Positions 24,369-32,725 of a stretch of 64,000 nt of DNA are shown in pieces. The stretch is from NCBI GenBank assembly GCA_021730635.1, contig JAJNNC010000016.1:1-64000 (forward strand). Reading direction: 5' to 3'. Position 1 is the stretch's first letter. Each line of letters opens with the position of its first letter. The notes beneath the pieces were generated by a model. It saw only the letters and a program-made list of their open reading frames with translations. It ran no database searches and had not been told where the DNA came from. The translations under genes and the position numbers were made by a program. This stretch comes from Catalimonadaceae bacterium JC749. Lineage in GTDB: Bacteria; Bacteroidota; Bacteroidia; Cytophagales; Cyclobacteriaceae.

Positions 24369-26606
24369 TTATGGTACTGGGGTAATATCAGCTTTGTCTT
24401 CAGGTTTAATGAGCGCCTGAAAGGGTGGATACTCAAAGAGTGGTTTCAAAAATATATCGTTTCCAAAATCCCAATGGTGGTGCAGCTGGCCCTGGGTCAG
24501 GGCGCTTTTCAACAAGGCTACTGCTTCTTTTTTTCTTCCCAATTGGGCATATACCCTGGCTTTCAGGTAGTCAATTTGGTATTCATATTCATGTCTGCGC
24601 CAGAAGATAAGCGACCGATCTTCCAGTTTTGCGAAGATCTGCGCTGCTTCAGCGGCATGGCCCATGGCTGCTTCTACGTTCGCCAGATATATCAGAAAAT
24701 CATCGTTAGTATAATATGCTGTGTTTAGTTGCTTCTTATCTTTGGCAAAATTCAAATTTTCTTCCAGCCTCTGCTCTAAGTAGATTTTGGCTCCCTTCAG
24801 ATTGTCCGCCAGGTAAAGGGCATCGGCTAAATCGTAGTATCCGGATCGGTTCTCGGGTATTGTTTGCATAAACGCAACTGCTTTCTTGGCAAAGTACAAG
24901 GAAGTTTCTTTCTCATCCACAATACCGAACTCATAGGCAGCCGCGGTATAATATTCTGCATACAGTTTCTTATCATTTTTGGCAAAATGCTTAATGAGTG
25001 CTTCTGCCTCCTCCTTTGATTTTCCGAGCTTGGCATAGACATACAGGAAAAGCCCGGGAATGGCCGGATTATGAAAGTCAACGGGGATAGACTGTAGATA
25101 GGCCAGCGCTTCCTCATACCTGCCTATCATCACCAAAGACTCGGTGTAGTTCCAGACTTTGAAATAATGCCAAACTAATCCCACATCACTATTGAGGGGA
25201 TCTTGAAGTTCAGATAAAATCTTAAGGGCAAGGTGAGGCATAAACTGAGTCTTTGCCAGATGCGCCGCCTCGAAGTTAAAATAGTAATCCTGCGGATAAT
25301 CTTCCAGGCTGCGTAAAGCCACGTTTAAGGCTTCCCGGTAATGCTGCTCATACGAATAGTACAACTCTAAATAGACATTTCTTTCATATTTTGTAATAGT
25401 AGAAATCTGTCCAATCCGTTGAAGAACGGAATCCCGCTTATGACTGGGATAAAACCAGGTTAAAAACGTCTGAGGCATCACAAATTCAGGTTCCAGTGCT
25501 GTTGCTTTTTCAAAATACAGGTGGGCGTTAGAATAAGTGCCCAATTTTAATTCATTTAATCCACTGAGATAATATTTGTAGGCTTCATAGTTGGGCGGGT
25601 TTAATTTTCCCAGTTGCACTTCTTCCAGATTCGTCACCAGCCCGGCAATTTTCAGGCGCAGCGCTTCAATGACCTGCATCACGCTGTCCTTGGGCCCTTC
25701 CATCACCGGCAGAGGATAGATAGATTCCTGAGAATGTGCATCCACAAACGCTGCATCCACGTAGAGTTGTCGGCCTTTGAGAAAATAACTTCCTGTAATG
25801 AAATACTGAGCATCTACTACTTCACCCAGCGTGGGTCTGTTCTGCGGATCATTCGGAAGGATGCCCATATGGGGCTGATACTGCTTGATGGTAAAATACG
25901 GTACCGTTTGCACGCCCTCCAATTCATCAAGCTGGCTGGAAATCCAGCTGCTGGCGATGTCACCCACCTGCGCCATCGAAGAATCTCCCGTCTGATTGGT
26001 AAAAGGAATGACGGCAATACGGAAATTATCGCCAAGCTCAATCACCGACTTGTCTTTTTCTGTATCAGACAGCAGAAGGGAGGCGGCAATTATCAGAAAG
26101 ATGAACGGAATGCCAGCAACCCACCAACCCTTTTTTCGGTCATCATGGCTCATGCTTTCTTCCTGCACGGGCAACGGGAGATAAATCCCTTTTGATTGAA
26201 GTACCTCATGAATTTCCGGCAATTGGTAAAAAGAGAATATCTTTTGACGGGCCAGCAGGGCCGTGCTTCCGCTTCTTTTGAGCTCACCCGGTGACAGGCC
26301 TACTTCGTCTTTAAAACATTTATTAAAATAGGCAGGACTGTCGAACCCAACCTTAAAGCTTATCTCAGCGATAGAATATTTGCCTTCCAGTAAATAGGCA
26401 CAAGCTTTGAGCAAACGGAGGTAGCGGATGAATTTGCCGGTAGAAAGGGAGGTATGTTGTTTCAGTTTCCGATGGGTTTGTTCCCGGCTGAGGTGCAGGT
26501 GATGGGCCAGCTCATTGCCGGAAAAACTTTCCTGTTCTACATGATTCACAACGATCTCAGCCGCTTTTTTAATAAACCCTGAATCAACGGATCTGATGCT
26601 GTCCAT
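24369..26606 (-). CDS. Membrane regulator: AraC-type HTH at N terminus, TolB-N-like and TPR domains at C terminus
   Basis: This is a 745-residue protein with an unusual order. Residues 10-112 are an AraC-family double helix-turn-helix (LHLSREQTHRKLKQHTSLSTG and SIAEISFKVGFDSPAYFNKC). Residues 161-179 are one membrane helix (WWVAGIPFIFLIIAASLLL). The external part starts with FRIAVIPFTNQTGDSSMAQVG, similar to the TolB-N/FlgO-like domain of adenylate-cyclase-type TPR proteins, followed by tetratricopeptide repeats to the end. It probably senses an envelope state and controls transcription from the membrane. Similar HTH-TM-TPR proteins occur in Bacteroidota. It lies 238 bp from the cupin start, both on the minus strand. 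Its target genes are not evident, though the pectin genes are adjacent. Confidence 0.85.
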   Translation of the reverse strand: MDSIRSVDSGFIKKAAEIVVNHVEQESFSGNELAHHLHLSREQTHRKLKQHTSLSTGKFIRYLRLLKACAYLLEGKYSIAEISFKVGFDSPAYFNKCFKDEVGLSPGELKRSGSTALLARQKIFSFYQLPEIHEVLQSKGIYLPLPVQEESMSHDDRKKGWWVAGIPFIFLIIAASLLLSDTEKDKSVIELGDNFRIAVIPFTNQTGDSSMAQVGDIASSWISSQLDELEGVQTVPYFTIKQYQPHMGILPNDPQNRPTLGEVVDAQYFITGSYFLKGRQLYVDAAFVDAHSQESIYPLPVMEGPKDSVMQVIEALRLKIAGLVTNLEEVQLGKLNPPNYEAYKYYLSGLNELKLGTYSNAHLYFEKATALEPEFVMPQTFLTWFYPSHKRDSVLQRIGQISTITKYERNVYLELYYSYEQHYREALNVALRSLEDYPQDYYFNFEAAHLAKTQFMPHLALKILSELQDPLNSDVGLVWHYFKVWNYTESLVMIGRYEEALAYLQSIPVDFHNPAIPGLFLYVYAKLGKSKEEAEALIKHFAKNDKKLYAEYYTAAAYEFGIVDEKETSLYFAKKAVAFMQTIPENRSGYYDLADALYLADNLKGAKIYLEQRLEENLNFAKDKKQLNTAYYTNDDFLIYLANVEAAMGHAAEAAQIFAKLEDRSLIFWRRHEYEYQIDYLKARVYAQLGRKKEAVALLKSALTQGQLHHHWDFGNDIFLKPLFEYPPFQALIKPEDKADITPVP

Positions 26607-27649
26607 GGTTCCAAATGTTAGATAGCCTCTGTACCTAAATGGATGGGGATATGAATTGATCAGTCGTGTTCGTGACGCCTACTGAATGGTGAGATACTAC
26701 TTACACCACACGCCATGTTGACCGATTTGGTATCCCTCATCGCTCGGCATCACCATGGTTCTTTCCTACAAACCCAGCTGGTCCGGTTCTTCCCATAACA
26801 GGTCTCCCTGGGCATCCTGATAATTGTTTGAACGACACCAAGGCATAATGAAAAATGCTTAGTGTAAGAAGAGGCTCAGACAGCCCTGTCGAAACCTAAA
26901 TTAACGAATGGCCGCTGTAATTCCTAGCACCGGAGCCAGGGAAGATGACTGGCATCCATTATCCGTGCCCAAGTGATAGCGGGAAGGTTTGCTACTGGCG
27001 ATTTACACACCAAGTTCAGCCATTTTTTAGAAAAGATGCGGTAAAACCGTGCATATTCCGGTCAAAACCAGACAAACGCTCACATGCGGGAAAATGAGGA
27101 TAAAAGACAGGCTCTTTGAAGCAGGCAAAGGTTGACATTTTGCCATCTGCGGCTATAAACAGGGATGGTTATGCCTTTGCTGAACCACAGGATGTCAAGA
27201 AGCATGTAAGAAATCATGAAGCGCGGCACAGGACGGTCGGTTTTGTGCGGCGGCAGATTTTCCGCTCCCCAAAACCAACGGTATGAGCTCGCGGCCAACG
27301 CTCCGGAGGCGAAAACGGACGGTTTTGGCTCGCGGTGAGCTGAACATTGGCCAAAACAAAATGTTTTGGTTTCCGGCAGACTTTCCAAGACCTCATACCG
27401 ACGGTTTTTGTTCAAATCCCGTTCACCACCAGGTCATACGTCTTTTCCTGGTTCCTGACAAAGCAGCTACAGCTTACAATCATGTGTCAGAGGCTCCGGC
27501 TTTGACGTTCCGGTAGACAGGGCGTTGTACAGCCATCAGGGGCGGGAATAGCGCATGAAAGCAAGGGTAAATGTTTATAAACGCTTGTAGAATAGCCGTT
27601 TACCTACTTATATTAGTTGTATGGATGCTATTATAGCTTATATATAGTA
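26607..27649. other. Gene-free junction between the pectin locus and the cassette array
   Basis: No intact gene is seen. A 26-codon minus-strand frame at 26766-26846 (contains NYQDAQGDLLWEEPDQLGL) looks protein-like and may be the tail of a lost gene. The 88-bp gene-tail duplicate is at 26941-27028. From 27230 onward there are interrupted inverted repeats around AAAACC-ACGGTATGAG, and from 27319 the first copy of the array spacer repeat begins. No integrase gene, which would mark an integron platform, is present here. Confidence 0.6.
26941..27028. repeat. 88-bp direct repeat, copy 2 (orphan gene tails)
   Basis: The first 40 bases are identical to 23691-23730 and the rest is diverged but alignable (TGGCGATTTACACACCAAG versus TGGCGATTTATACACTAAG). 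It encodes the last residues of CE8 on the plus strand and of the cupin on the minus strand (KMAELGV stop), with no upstream part of either gene. It is the scar of a duplication or deletion event. Confidence 0.88.
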
Positions 27650-27652
27650 GTT
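27319..27652 (+). repeat. Array spacer repeat, copy A (5'-truncated)
   Basis: This copy matches the 3' two thirds of copies B (29967-30426) and C (34450-34950), beginning at ACGGTTTTGGCTCG. Conserved parts include GACTTTCCAAGACCTCATAC, GGGCGTTGTAC, ATCAGGGGCGGGAATAG and the A+T-rich end CTTATATATAGTAGTT. Homology between copies stops sharply at this GTT, after which each copy is followed by a different module. Here GTT continues as GTTAGGCGC, the canonical integron core GTTRRRY. Confidence 0.85.
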
Positions 27653-27688
27653 AGGCGCAATCAGGTAAATGGTTTAAAATATTACATT

Positions 27689-28153
27689 ATGACAATATTT
27701 AGCAAAGTCATTCTCCTACTTACTTTCTCCTTTATCATACATACCTTTTCTTTTTGTCAATCACAGCAAGACTCAAGCAAAGTGGAACGAGAGTTAAAAA
27801 GCGTATTAGATGAATATGTGCAAAATGCTAACAGAGGAAATTTCAAGGCAATGCGCCAGATGCTGACAGATGACTATTATTTATTTCAAAATGGAAGGAA
27901 GTACACGGCAGACGAAACGATTGAGATGATAAGCAATAGTAAGCTGTCTGATATAACCTTTTCAATGAACAATGTCAAAAGTGGCGCTGGAGGAAATATT
28001 GCTTTTCTAACCTTTGACTTGAATTGGCATGGCAAAATCAACGGAAATCCAACTGATGCAGAGGCAATGGAAACTTATATTTTCAGAAAAGAAGGTGGTA
28101 AGTGGAAAATGCAAGCGAAAAGCGTGGTAATGATGGACAAAAAAGCACATTAG
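27689..28153 (+). CDS. Secreted NTF2-like (SnoaL/DUF4440-type) protein
   Basis: This 154-residue protein has a signal peptide (VILLLTFSFIIHTFSFCQ) and one NTF2-like alpha+beta barrel domain: ELKSVLDEYVQNANRGNFKAM, MLTDDYYLFQNGRKYTADE and a C-terminal strand GGKWKMQAKSVVMM. The chosen start at 27689 begins the signal peptide; the frame also has an ATG at 27617 inside the spacer repeat. It is the first gene of a module that begins at the core site 27650. Two further secreted NTF2-like genes lie in nearby modules. The function is unknown; this fold serves in small-molecule binding or catalysis. Confidence 0.8.
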   Translation: MTIFSKVILLLTFSFIIHTFSFCQSQQDSSKVERELKSVLDEYVQNANRGNFKAMRQMLTDDYYLFQNGRKYTADETIEMISNSKLSDITFSMNNVKSGAGGNIAFLTFDLNWHGKINGNPTDAEAMETYIFRKEGGKWKMQAKSVVMMDKKAH

Positions 28154-28245
28154 TTGGACTACCCGCTATCGGACGCACAACCTTATTGTTTAATCTCTTT
28201 TAAGAAACGAGATAAAATAATTCAACTCATGGAAAAATAAAAACA

Positions 28246-29163
28246 ATGGCAAGCCAGCACGAATTATGGGAAAGTGATGCGGAAGCCCGCATGCTTGAAA
28301 ACCGGATTAACGGTTTTTGGAACCCCGATTACTTTAGGAATGTTCTTCTTCCTTTGTTCAACTTTAAAGCCGGTGACAAAGTGCTTGATGTGGGCTCGGG
28401 TAACGGTGCTCTTACCTTACTATTAGCCAAAAATCTCCCGGATGTTTATTTCACAGGAGTAGATATTACTCCGGCGCTTGTAGAGGACGCACGGCAACAA
28501 GCGCAAAAACTAAATGTTGAAAATGTGGCGTTTCAGGAAGGTGATGCTCTTCAACTGCCTTTTGAGAATGACCATTTTGACGCAACGGTGTGCCAGACAG
28601 TCCTGATGCATCTTGCCGACCCTGCGAAAGCAATAACAGAGATGGGCAGAGTGCTAAAGGCTGGAGGAACATTCGTGGCTGCTGAATTCCATCTCCTGAA
28701 TTATGACAAACCCGTTGAATCTGATTTGCCTGTTTCTTCACTGGAAGATGACATAGCCATAAGCCGGTATATACAATTGCTCATCCAGGGCTACAGGGCA
28801 TCTGGTCAGGGCGATTTGAAAATGGGTGGAAGAGTGCCTTTTTTAGCAAAAAAAGCGGGCTTACATATCGTTGATATGCGTATTAATGACCGACTGACAC
28901 ATGCTTTTCCGCCATATGAGAAACCATCGGAGCACATGGCTCTATCAGAACTACAGGGATGGGAAAATCTTATCAAAGACCCGGCATACCGTTCGTGGCT
29001 GACGGCAGCCATGATTGCAGGAGGCGGCACCGAAGCCGATGCGGACGCTTTTTTGGAATTGCTGCCGTTTCACGATCTAAGTGTATTCAATGGAAAAAGT
29101 GACTTTTCGTTTGTTTGGTTGCTTAATCCAGTATTACTAATAACCATTGCACGAAAAAAATGA
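28246..29163 (+). CDS. Class I SAM-dependent methyltransferase
   Basis: This 305-residue cytoplasmic methyltransferase has the Rossmann-type SAM fold: motif I VLDVGSGNGALTLLLA, motif II FTGVDITPALVEDA, the EGDALQLPFENDHFD block and the post-I segment VCQTVLMHLADPAKAI followed by GRVLKAGGTFVAAEFH. The C-terminal 120 residues form a cap. The substrate cannot be predicted. It follows the NTF2-like gene by 92 bp and appears to be the second gene of the same module, whose end site (GCGCCTAAC at 29198) is the exact complement of its start (GTTAGGCGC at 27650). Confidence 0.9.
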   Translation: MASQHELWESDAEARMLENRINGFWNPDYFRNVLLPLFNFKAGDKVLDVGSGNGALTLLLAKNLPDVYFTGVDITPALVEDARQQAQKLNVENVAFQEGDALQLPFENDHFDATVCQTVLMHLADPAKAITEMGRVLKAGGTFVAAEFHLLNYDKPVESDLPVSSLEDDIAISRYIQLLIQGYRASGQGDLKMGGRVPFLAKKAGLHIVDMRINDRLTHAFPPYEKPSEHMALSELQGWENLIKDPAYRSWLTAAMIAGGGTEADADAFLELLPFHDLSVFNGKSDFSFVWLLNPVLLITIARKK

Positions 29164-29197
29164 GCTATATCTTGATAAGTGTATCGCGATGAGCAAT

Positions 29198-29333
29198 GCG
29201 CCTAACAGTGTGTTTATAAAATTGTGGCGGGACGTTAGGCATTCAACTTTAAATCACTATTTTGCTTTTGTGGTTAATTGAAACGGACGTTTTTCAAATG
29301 CCACAACTTCATAAACACTTCAACGTTGGTGCC
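29198..29333 (+). other. attC-like site 1 (after methyltransferase)
   Basis: The site starts GCGCCTAAC and ends CGTTGGTGCC. The arms pair imperfectly: AGTGTGTTTATAAAATTGTGGC on the left against GCCACAACTTCATAAACACTT on the right. The unpaired middle is about 70 bases. The left core is a perfect RYYYAAC (GCCTAAC). The right core GTTGGTG deviates from GTTRRRY at one base. Confidence 0.75.
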
Positions 29334-29406
29334 AATACAATAAAAATAGATTTAGTAAGACGATAAAAGATGAAAGATTGTTATCTTGATAAAAAGAGGA
29401 TAAAAG

Positions 29407-29574
29407 ATGGTAACAGTAATTAAAAAAGGGACTCCTAAAGAAGAGATAAAGAGACGAATTGATGAAGTGGTTACAAAAGCTCCTAAAAGGGACATCATGA
29501 AATATGCGGGAAAATTGAAAATGGATGTAGATCCATTAGAGTACCAAAAGCAGATGAGGGATGAGTGGGAGTAA
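29407..29574 (+). CDS. Putative antitoxin of a VapBC-type pair
   Basis: A 55-residue frame reading MVTVIKKGTPKEEIKRRIDE and ending QMRDEWE. It is basic in the first half, as expected for a small antitoxin, and its stop overlaps the start of the PIN-domain gene by 14 bases, the usual antitoxin-toxin layout. No classical AbrB or RHH motif is obvious, so the DNA-binding class stays open. It is the first gene of a module starting GTTGGTGCC at 29325. Confidence 0.75.
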   Translation: MVTVIKKGTPKEEIKRRIDEVVTKAPKRDIMKYAGKLKMDVDPLEYQKQMRDEWE

Positions 29575-29932
29575 ACTTTTTGTAGATACCAACATTCTAC
29601 TGTACTTTCTGAACGGAGATCTAGAAGTCATTGAAATGATTTCTGACAAAGACCTTGTTATTTCATTTATCACCGAACTTGAGCTTCAGGCTTTTCCCAA
29701 AATATCTGCTGATTCAGAAGAGATAATACAGGGACTATTGAAAAATTGTACGATAATAGATATAACTCCAGAAATAAAAGAATTGACGATTGAATTTAGG
29801 AAAAAGTCAAAACTAAAACTTCCTGACGCAATTATAGCAGCTACCGCCTTTTATTTTAAATTACCAATATTGACAGCTGATAAGCAATTCAGAACGATTG
29901 ATGAGTTAGAGGTGATAATGTATGTGATTTAA
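29561..29932 (+). CDS. vapC: PIN-domain ribonuclease toxin (VapC family)
   Basis: This 123-residue protein is a PIN-domain endoribonuclease. The acidic active-site residues are in place: LFVDTNILLYFLNGD (first Asp), ITELELQAF (Glu), KLPDAIIAATAF (Asp) and ILTADKQF (Asp). VapC toxins cleave tRNA or rRNA and are neutralised by the adjacent antitoxin; toxin-antitoxin pairs are typical stabilising passengers of integron cassette arrays. Its reading frame begins inside the antitoxin gene. Confidence 0.9.
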   Translation: MSGSKLFVDTNILLYFLNGDLEVIEMISDKDLVISFITELELQAFPKISADSEEIIQGLLKNCTIIDITPEIKELTIEFRKKSKLKLPDAIIAATAFYFKLPILTADKQFRTIDELEVIMYVI

Positions 29933-29938
29933 GAGTCT

Positions 29939-29997
29939 GGCACCAACAAGGCGTAGCCCCAAGCCTAGAGAACATGAGCTAGCACGCTTGTTGCACC
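29939..29997 (+). other. attC-like site 2 (after vapC)
   Basis: It starts GGCACCAACAAGGCGT-AGC and ends GCTAGCACGC-TTGTTGCACC, whose reverse complement aligns with the start. GGCACCAAC is the exact complement of the module start GTTGGTGCC at 29325-29333. The site runs directly into spacer copy B; a second GTT core (GTTATGTCC) follows at 30062. Confidence 0.65.
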
Positions 29998-30426
29998 AAG
30001 CCATGATAATGATACACGAAAGAGAAATGCATACAAGTCAGGCCTGAGGACTGTGCTAGGCGTTATGTCCAAGTCCTTAAAAAGGTTGGGGTGATTTTAT
30101 AGAATACAAGTCAGTGATTATGGTCTCACTGCTACGGTTTTGGCTTCCGGTAGACTTTCCAAGACCTCATACCGACGGTTTTTGTTCAAATCCCGTTCAC
30201 CACCAGGTCATACGTCTTTTCCTGGTTCCTGACAAAGCAGCTACAGATTAAAATTATGCGTCAGAGGCTCCGGTTTTAGCGCAGCGGTAGACAGGGCGTT
30301 GTACAGCCATCAGGGGCGGGAATAGAGAGTGAACGCAAGTGTAAATGTTTATCAACGCTTGTAGAATAGCTGTTTACCTCCTTATATTAATTGTATGGAT
30401 GCTATTATAGCTTATATATAGTAGTT
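29967..30426 (+). repeat. Array spacer repeat, copy B (gene-free)
   Basis: This copy is colinear with copy C (34450-34950) from AGAGAACATGAGCTAGCACG to the terminal TATATATAGTAGTT. It lacks about 40 bases present in A and C, lost exactly between two TTTTGG repeats near 30140. Neither strand carries a convincing reading frame. The sequence beyond the final GTT is unrelated to that after copies A and C. Confidence 0.88.
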
Positions 30427-30473
30427 GTGTGCTATACAAAAAGGATATATATTCAATAACAAAATCGTCCAGA

Positions 30474-30980
30474 ATGATGGCAAATCAATCTATTCTACTG
30501 ATAAGAATTATTGCTTTAATAATCGTATGTTTTCACTCCTTTCCTTCCTTTAGTCAGCAGAGATCTTCATCAAATGCTAATAAGAAAGTGATAACAAGGT
30601 ATTTTGATGAAGTAATTAATCCTCAAGAGCTGAATAGAATGGCAGAGTTCTTTTCGCAGGACTACATCTGGCACCAAATGAATGGAATAGACGTTCGCAG
30701 CAGTCAAGATAGTTCGCATATTTCAACGTTAAGATGGCTTTTTACAGCCATACCTGACATTCATTATGCAATTGACCATGTAATAGCTGAGGGGGATATG
30801 GTTGCATTAAATACAACCGCTACAGGTACTGCAATGAGTGAGATGTTTGGACTACCTGCTGCTCAAAAGAAGGTTCGCTTCAAGCAAATGTTCTTCTTTC
30901 GGCTTAAAAACAACAAAATAACAGAAGAATGGGAGGTCGTTGATTTGGAAGGACTGAAGGCCGAATTAGCAAAACAATAA
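30474..30980 (+). CDS. Secreted SnoaL-like (ester cyclase-type NTF2 fold) protein
   Basis: This 168-residue protein has a signal peptide (ILLIRIIALIIVCFHSFPSFSQQ) and a SnoaL-like domain: VITRYFDEVINPQELNRMAEFF, YIWHQMNG, FTAIPDIHYAIDHVIAEGDMVA and KKVRFKQMFFFRLKNNKITEEWEVVD. The last block is typical of ester-cyclase/SnoaL proteins. The reading frame is open from a GTG at 30429, but that lies in the module core site; the paired ATGs at 30474 and 30477 are better starts. It is the only gene of its module. Confidence 0.83.
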   Translation: MMANQSILLIRIIALIIVCFHSFPSFSQQRSSSNANKKVITRYFDEVINPQELNRMAEFFSQDYIWHQMNGIDVRSSQDSSHISTLRWLFTAIPDIHYAIDHVIAEGDMVALNTTATGTAMSEMFGLPAAQKKVRFKQMFFFRLKNNKITEEWEVVDLEGLKAELAKQ

Positions 30981-30988
30981 TTAAGTAC

Positions 30989-31058
30989 AGCACACAACAG
31001 CGCTCAGCATCCAGCTTCGGGCAATGCCCTTGCCGTCTGCTGCGCAAACGTTGGTGGT
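30989..31058 (+). other. attC-like site 3 (70 bp)
   Basis: It starts AGCACACAAC, the exact 10-base complement of the module start GTTGTGTGCT at 30424-30433, and ends CGTTGGTGGT. Inner arms AGCGCTCAGCA and TGCTGCGC pair. Within the loop AAGGGCATTGCCC-type complementarity adds a small inner hairpin (GGGCAATGCCC). This compact site has the size of classical attC sites. Confidence 0.78.
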
Positions 31059-31116
31059 AATTTGTCTATGACGAGTGTGATGAGAAGGCAATAAACTCAC
31101 AATAAAATTTACTTGT

Positions 31117-31620
31117 ATGATAAAAAAGTATTTTCCACGCATTTTTTTTCTGGGCTTCTATTTTACTATTATTTGCATATTCCTTGCAAGCATTTCAATG
31201 GCTCAATCGCTAAAATCGGAGGACGAAACAGCAATCAAGGATTTATTAGCTCGTTTTTATGAAGGATGGAATACGCATGATGTAGAGAAGATGATTTCGG
31301 TATATACTGATGACATTGACCATATAAATGCTTTTGGAAGATGGAATAAAGGAAAACAAGCTATAAAAGCAGACCTTACCGAATTTCATGCCGGACCTGG
31401 TAAGAATAGTCAAAAGACTTACACTATTGAAAAGATAAGGTTCCTTAAACCTGATGTGGTACTGGTGCAGGTGAGGTCTATCAGTGCGGTGGGCAATATT
31501 GGCACTTATGTGTTTAGTAAAAACGCCGGCAAGTGGCTGGTCGTAAGCTTTACAAATGTTGAATATAAGCTTCAGTCGGCCGAAATAAAAAATAACGAGA
31601 AGAAAAAGGACGACGACTGA
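31117..31620 (+). CDS. Secreted DUF4440/SgcJ-like NTF2-fold protein
   Basis: This 167-residue protein has a signal peptide (FYFTIICIFLASISMAQ) and an NTF2-like domain: DETAIKDLLARFYEGWNTHDVEKM, YTDDIDHINAFGRWNKGKQAI and KNAGKWLVVSFTNVEYKL. It is the third NTF2-like exported protein of the array. It ends in a charged tail (KNNEKKKDDD). Its function is unknown. The module runs from GTTGGTGGT (31050) to ACCGCCAAC (31650). Confidence 0.8.
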   Translation: MIKKYFPRIFFLGFYFTIICIFLASISMAQSLKSEDETAIKDLLARFYEGWNTHDVEKMISVYTDDIDHINAFGRWNKGKQAIKADLTEFHAGPGKNSQKTYTIEKIRFLKPDVVLVQVRSISAVGNIGTYVFSKNAGKWLVVSFTNVEYKLQSAEIKNNEKKKDDD

Positions 31621-31649
31621 AATAGTTCAATAGAAGACGACTTTCAACT

Positions 31650-31787
31650 ACCGCCAACACGGGCTTGGCAAAAGTTGGGCTGAAGAATATGATTTGAACC
31701 ATATAACTTTAATGAACAAATGGATGTAAGCGAGGCTGAAGCATATAAAATACCCAACCTTCGCCAAGCCCAAATCCGTTGTAGGGC
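31650..31787 (+). other. attC-like site 4
   Basis: The left arm CCAACACGGGCTTGGC-AAAAGTTGGG pairs with the right arm CCCAACCTTCGCCAAGCCC-AAATCCGTTG, leaving a loop of about 70 bases. It ends GTTGTAGGGC. ACCGCCAAC matches the complement of its module start GTTGGTGGT at 8 of 9 bases, the exception being a G-T wobble. Confidence 0.75.
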
Positions 31788-31813
31788 ATTGAAAAAGAAA
31801 AAAATTAATAAAA

Positions 31814-32581
31814 ATGAGCTTTTTAAAAGCTGAATGGAGAAAATTGGCGATTGCTAATTATGAGATAGATGCTTCCATTCTTTCTAGTTACATTCCATTT
31901 GGAACAGAACTAGATTTGTGGAATGGCAGATGCTATGTGAGTCTCGTTGGATTTATGTTTTTGAATACTAAGCTATTAGGCCTTAAAATTCCATTTCATA
32001 TCAATTTTGAAGAAGTCAACCTCAGATTTTATGTAAAAAGATTGGAAAATAATGAATGGAAACGTGGCGTAGTTTTCATTAAAGAAATTGTCCCAAAACC
32101 AGCTTTAACAATTGTGGCTAATACTATATATGATGAAAATTACGAAACAATGCCGATGAAACACAACTGGAAAGTAAATCTAAATCAAAGTAGACAAGTC
32201 TCCTACAGTTGGAAAAAAAATTCAGAATGGCAGACATTTACAGTCATAGCTAAAAAAGAAGCCACAGGAATTGAGGCTGACAGTAAAACCGAATTTATCA
32301 CAGAGCACTATTGGGGATATGCCAAAGTCAGTGATACGCTGACAAATGAATATGAAGTAAAACACCCAAAATGGCTTAAATATGATGTTTTGGGATATAA
32401 AATTAATGTAGACTTTGGCGAGGTATATGGGGATAAGTTTGAATTTCTAAACAAGAGAGAACCAATTTCTGTCATGCTTGCAGAAGGGTCAGAAATTACG
32501 GTTGAAAATAAAAGAAAAATAGAAAAACGCCCTACCACAAAGCACAGCCCCAATCCTAGCAAAAATGAACCAGTGCTCTAA
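31814..32581 (+). CDS. DUF2071 (YqjF-like) protein
   Basis: This 255-residue cytoplasmic protein has the DUF2071 layout: FLKAEWRKLAIANYEIDASIL, LSSYIPFGTELDLWNGRCYVSLVGF, INFEEVNLRFYVKR and RGVVFIKEIVPKPALTIVAN. The function of the family is unknown. The last residues (RPTTKHSPNPSKNEPVL) are encoded by sequence resembling the left arm of an attC site: GCCCTACCAC at 32529-32538 matches the complement of the module start GTTGTAGGGC at 9 of 10 bases. The native protein may therefore have ended earlier. Confidence 0.82.
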   Translation: MSFLKAEWRKLAIANYEIDASILSSYIPFGTELDLWNGRCYVSLVGFMFLNTKLLGLKIPFHINFEEVNLRFYVKRLENNEWKRGVVFIKEIVPKPALTIVANTIYDENYETMPMKHNWKVNLNQSRQVSYSWKKNSEWQTFTVIAKKEATGIEADSKTEFITEHYWGYAKVSDTLTNEYEVKHPKWLKYDVLGYKINVDFGEVYGDKFEFLNKREPISVMLAEGSEITVENKRKIEKRPTTKHSPNPSKNEPVL

Positions 32582-32618
32582 TGGCTCTAAGCAAAAAAAT
32601 TGATAAATGAAAGACAAA

Positions 32619-32662
32619 AGCCAACAAGTCGGCCTGACGGCTCGCACTTGTCGTTGCATGTC
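32619..32662 (+). other. attC-like site 5 (44 bp, short)
   Basis: It starts AGCCAACAAGT and ends ACTTGTCGTTGCATGTC; GCCAAC-AAGT pairs with ACTTGTCGTTG. The central GGCC-TGAC-GGCTC adds pairing. The outer left end may instead begin at 32529 inside the upstream gene. Confidence 0.65.
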
Positions 32663-32725
32663 ATAGACTGTGACAAGATGTTTCCCTCAACAAGCAATTT
32701 ATGAAATCAATAACTCTTTTATTAA

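Noticed and set aside
26607-27650. Integron platform with integrase upstream of the array
   Set aside because: No tyrosine recombinase reading frame is present on either strand here or elsewhere in the window.
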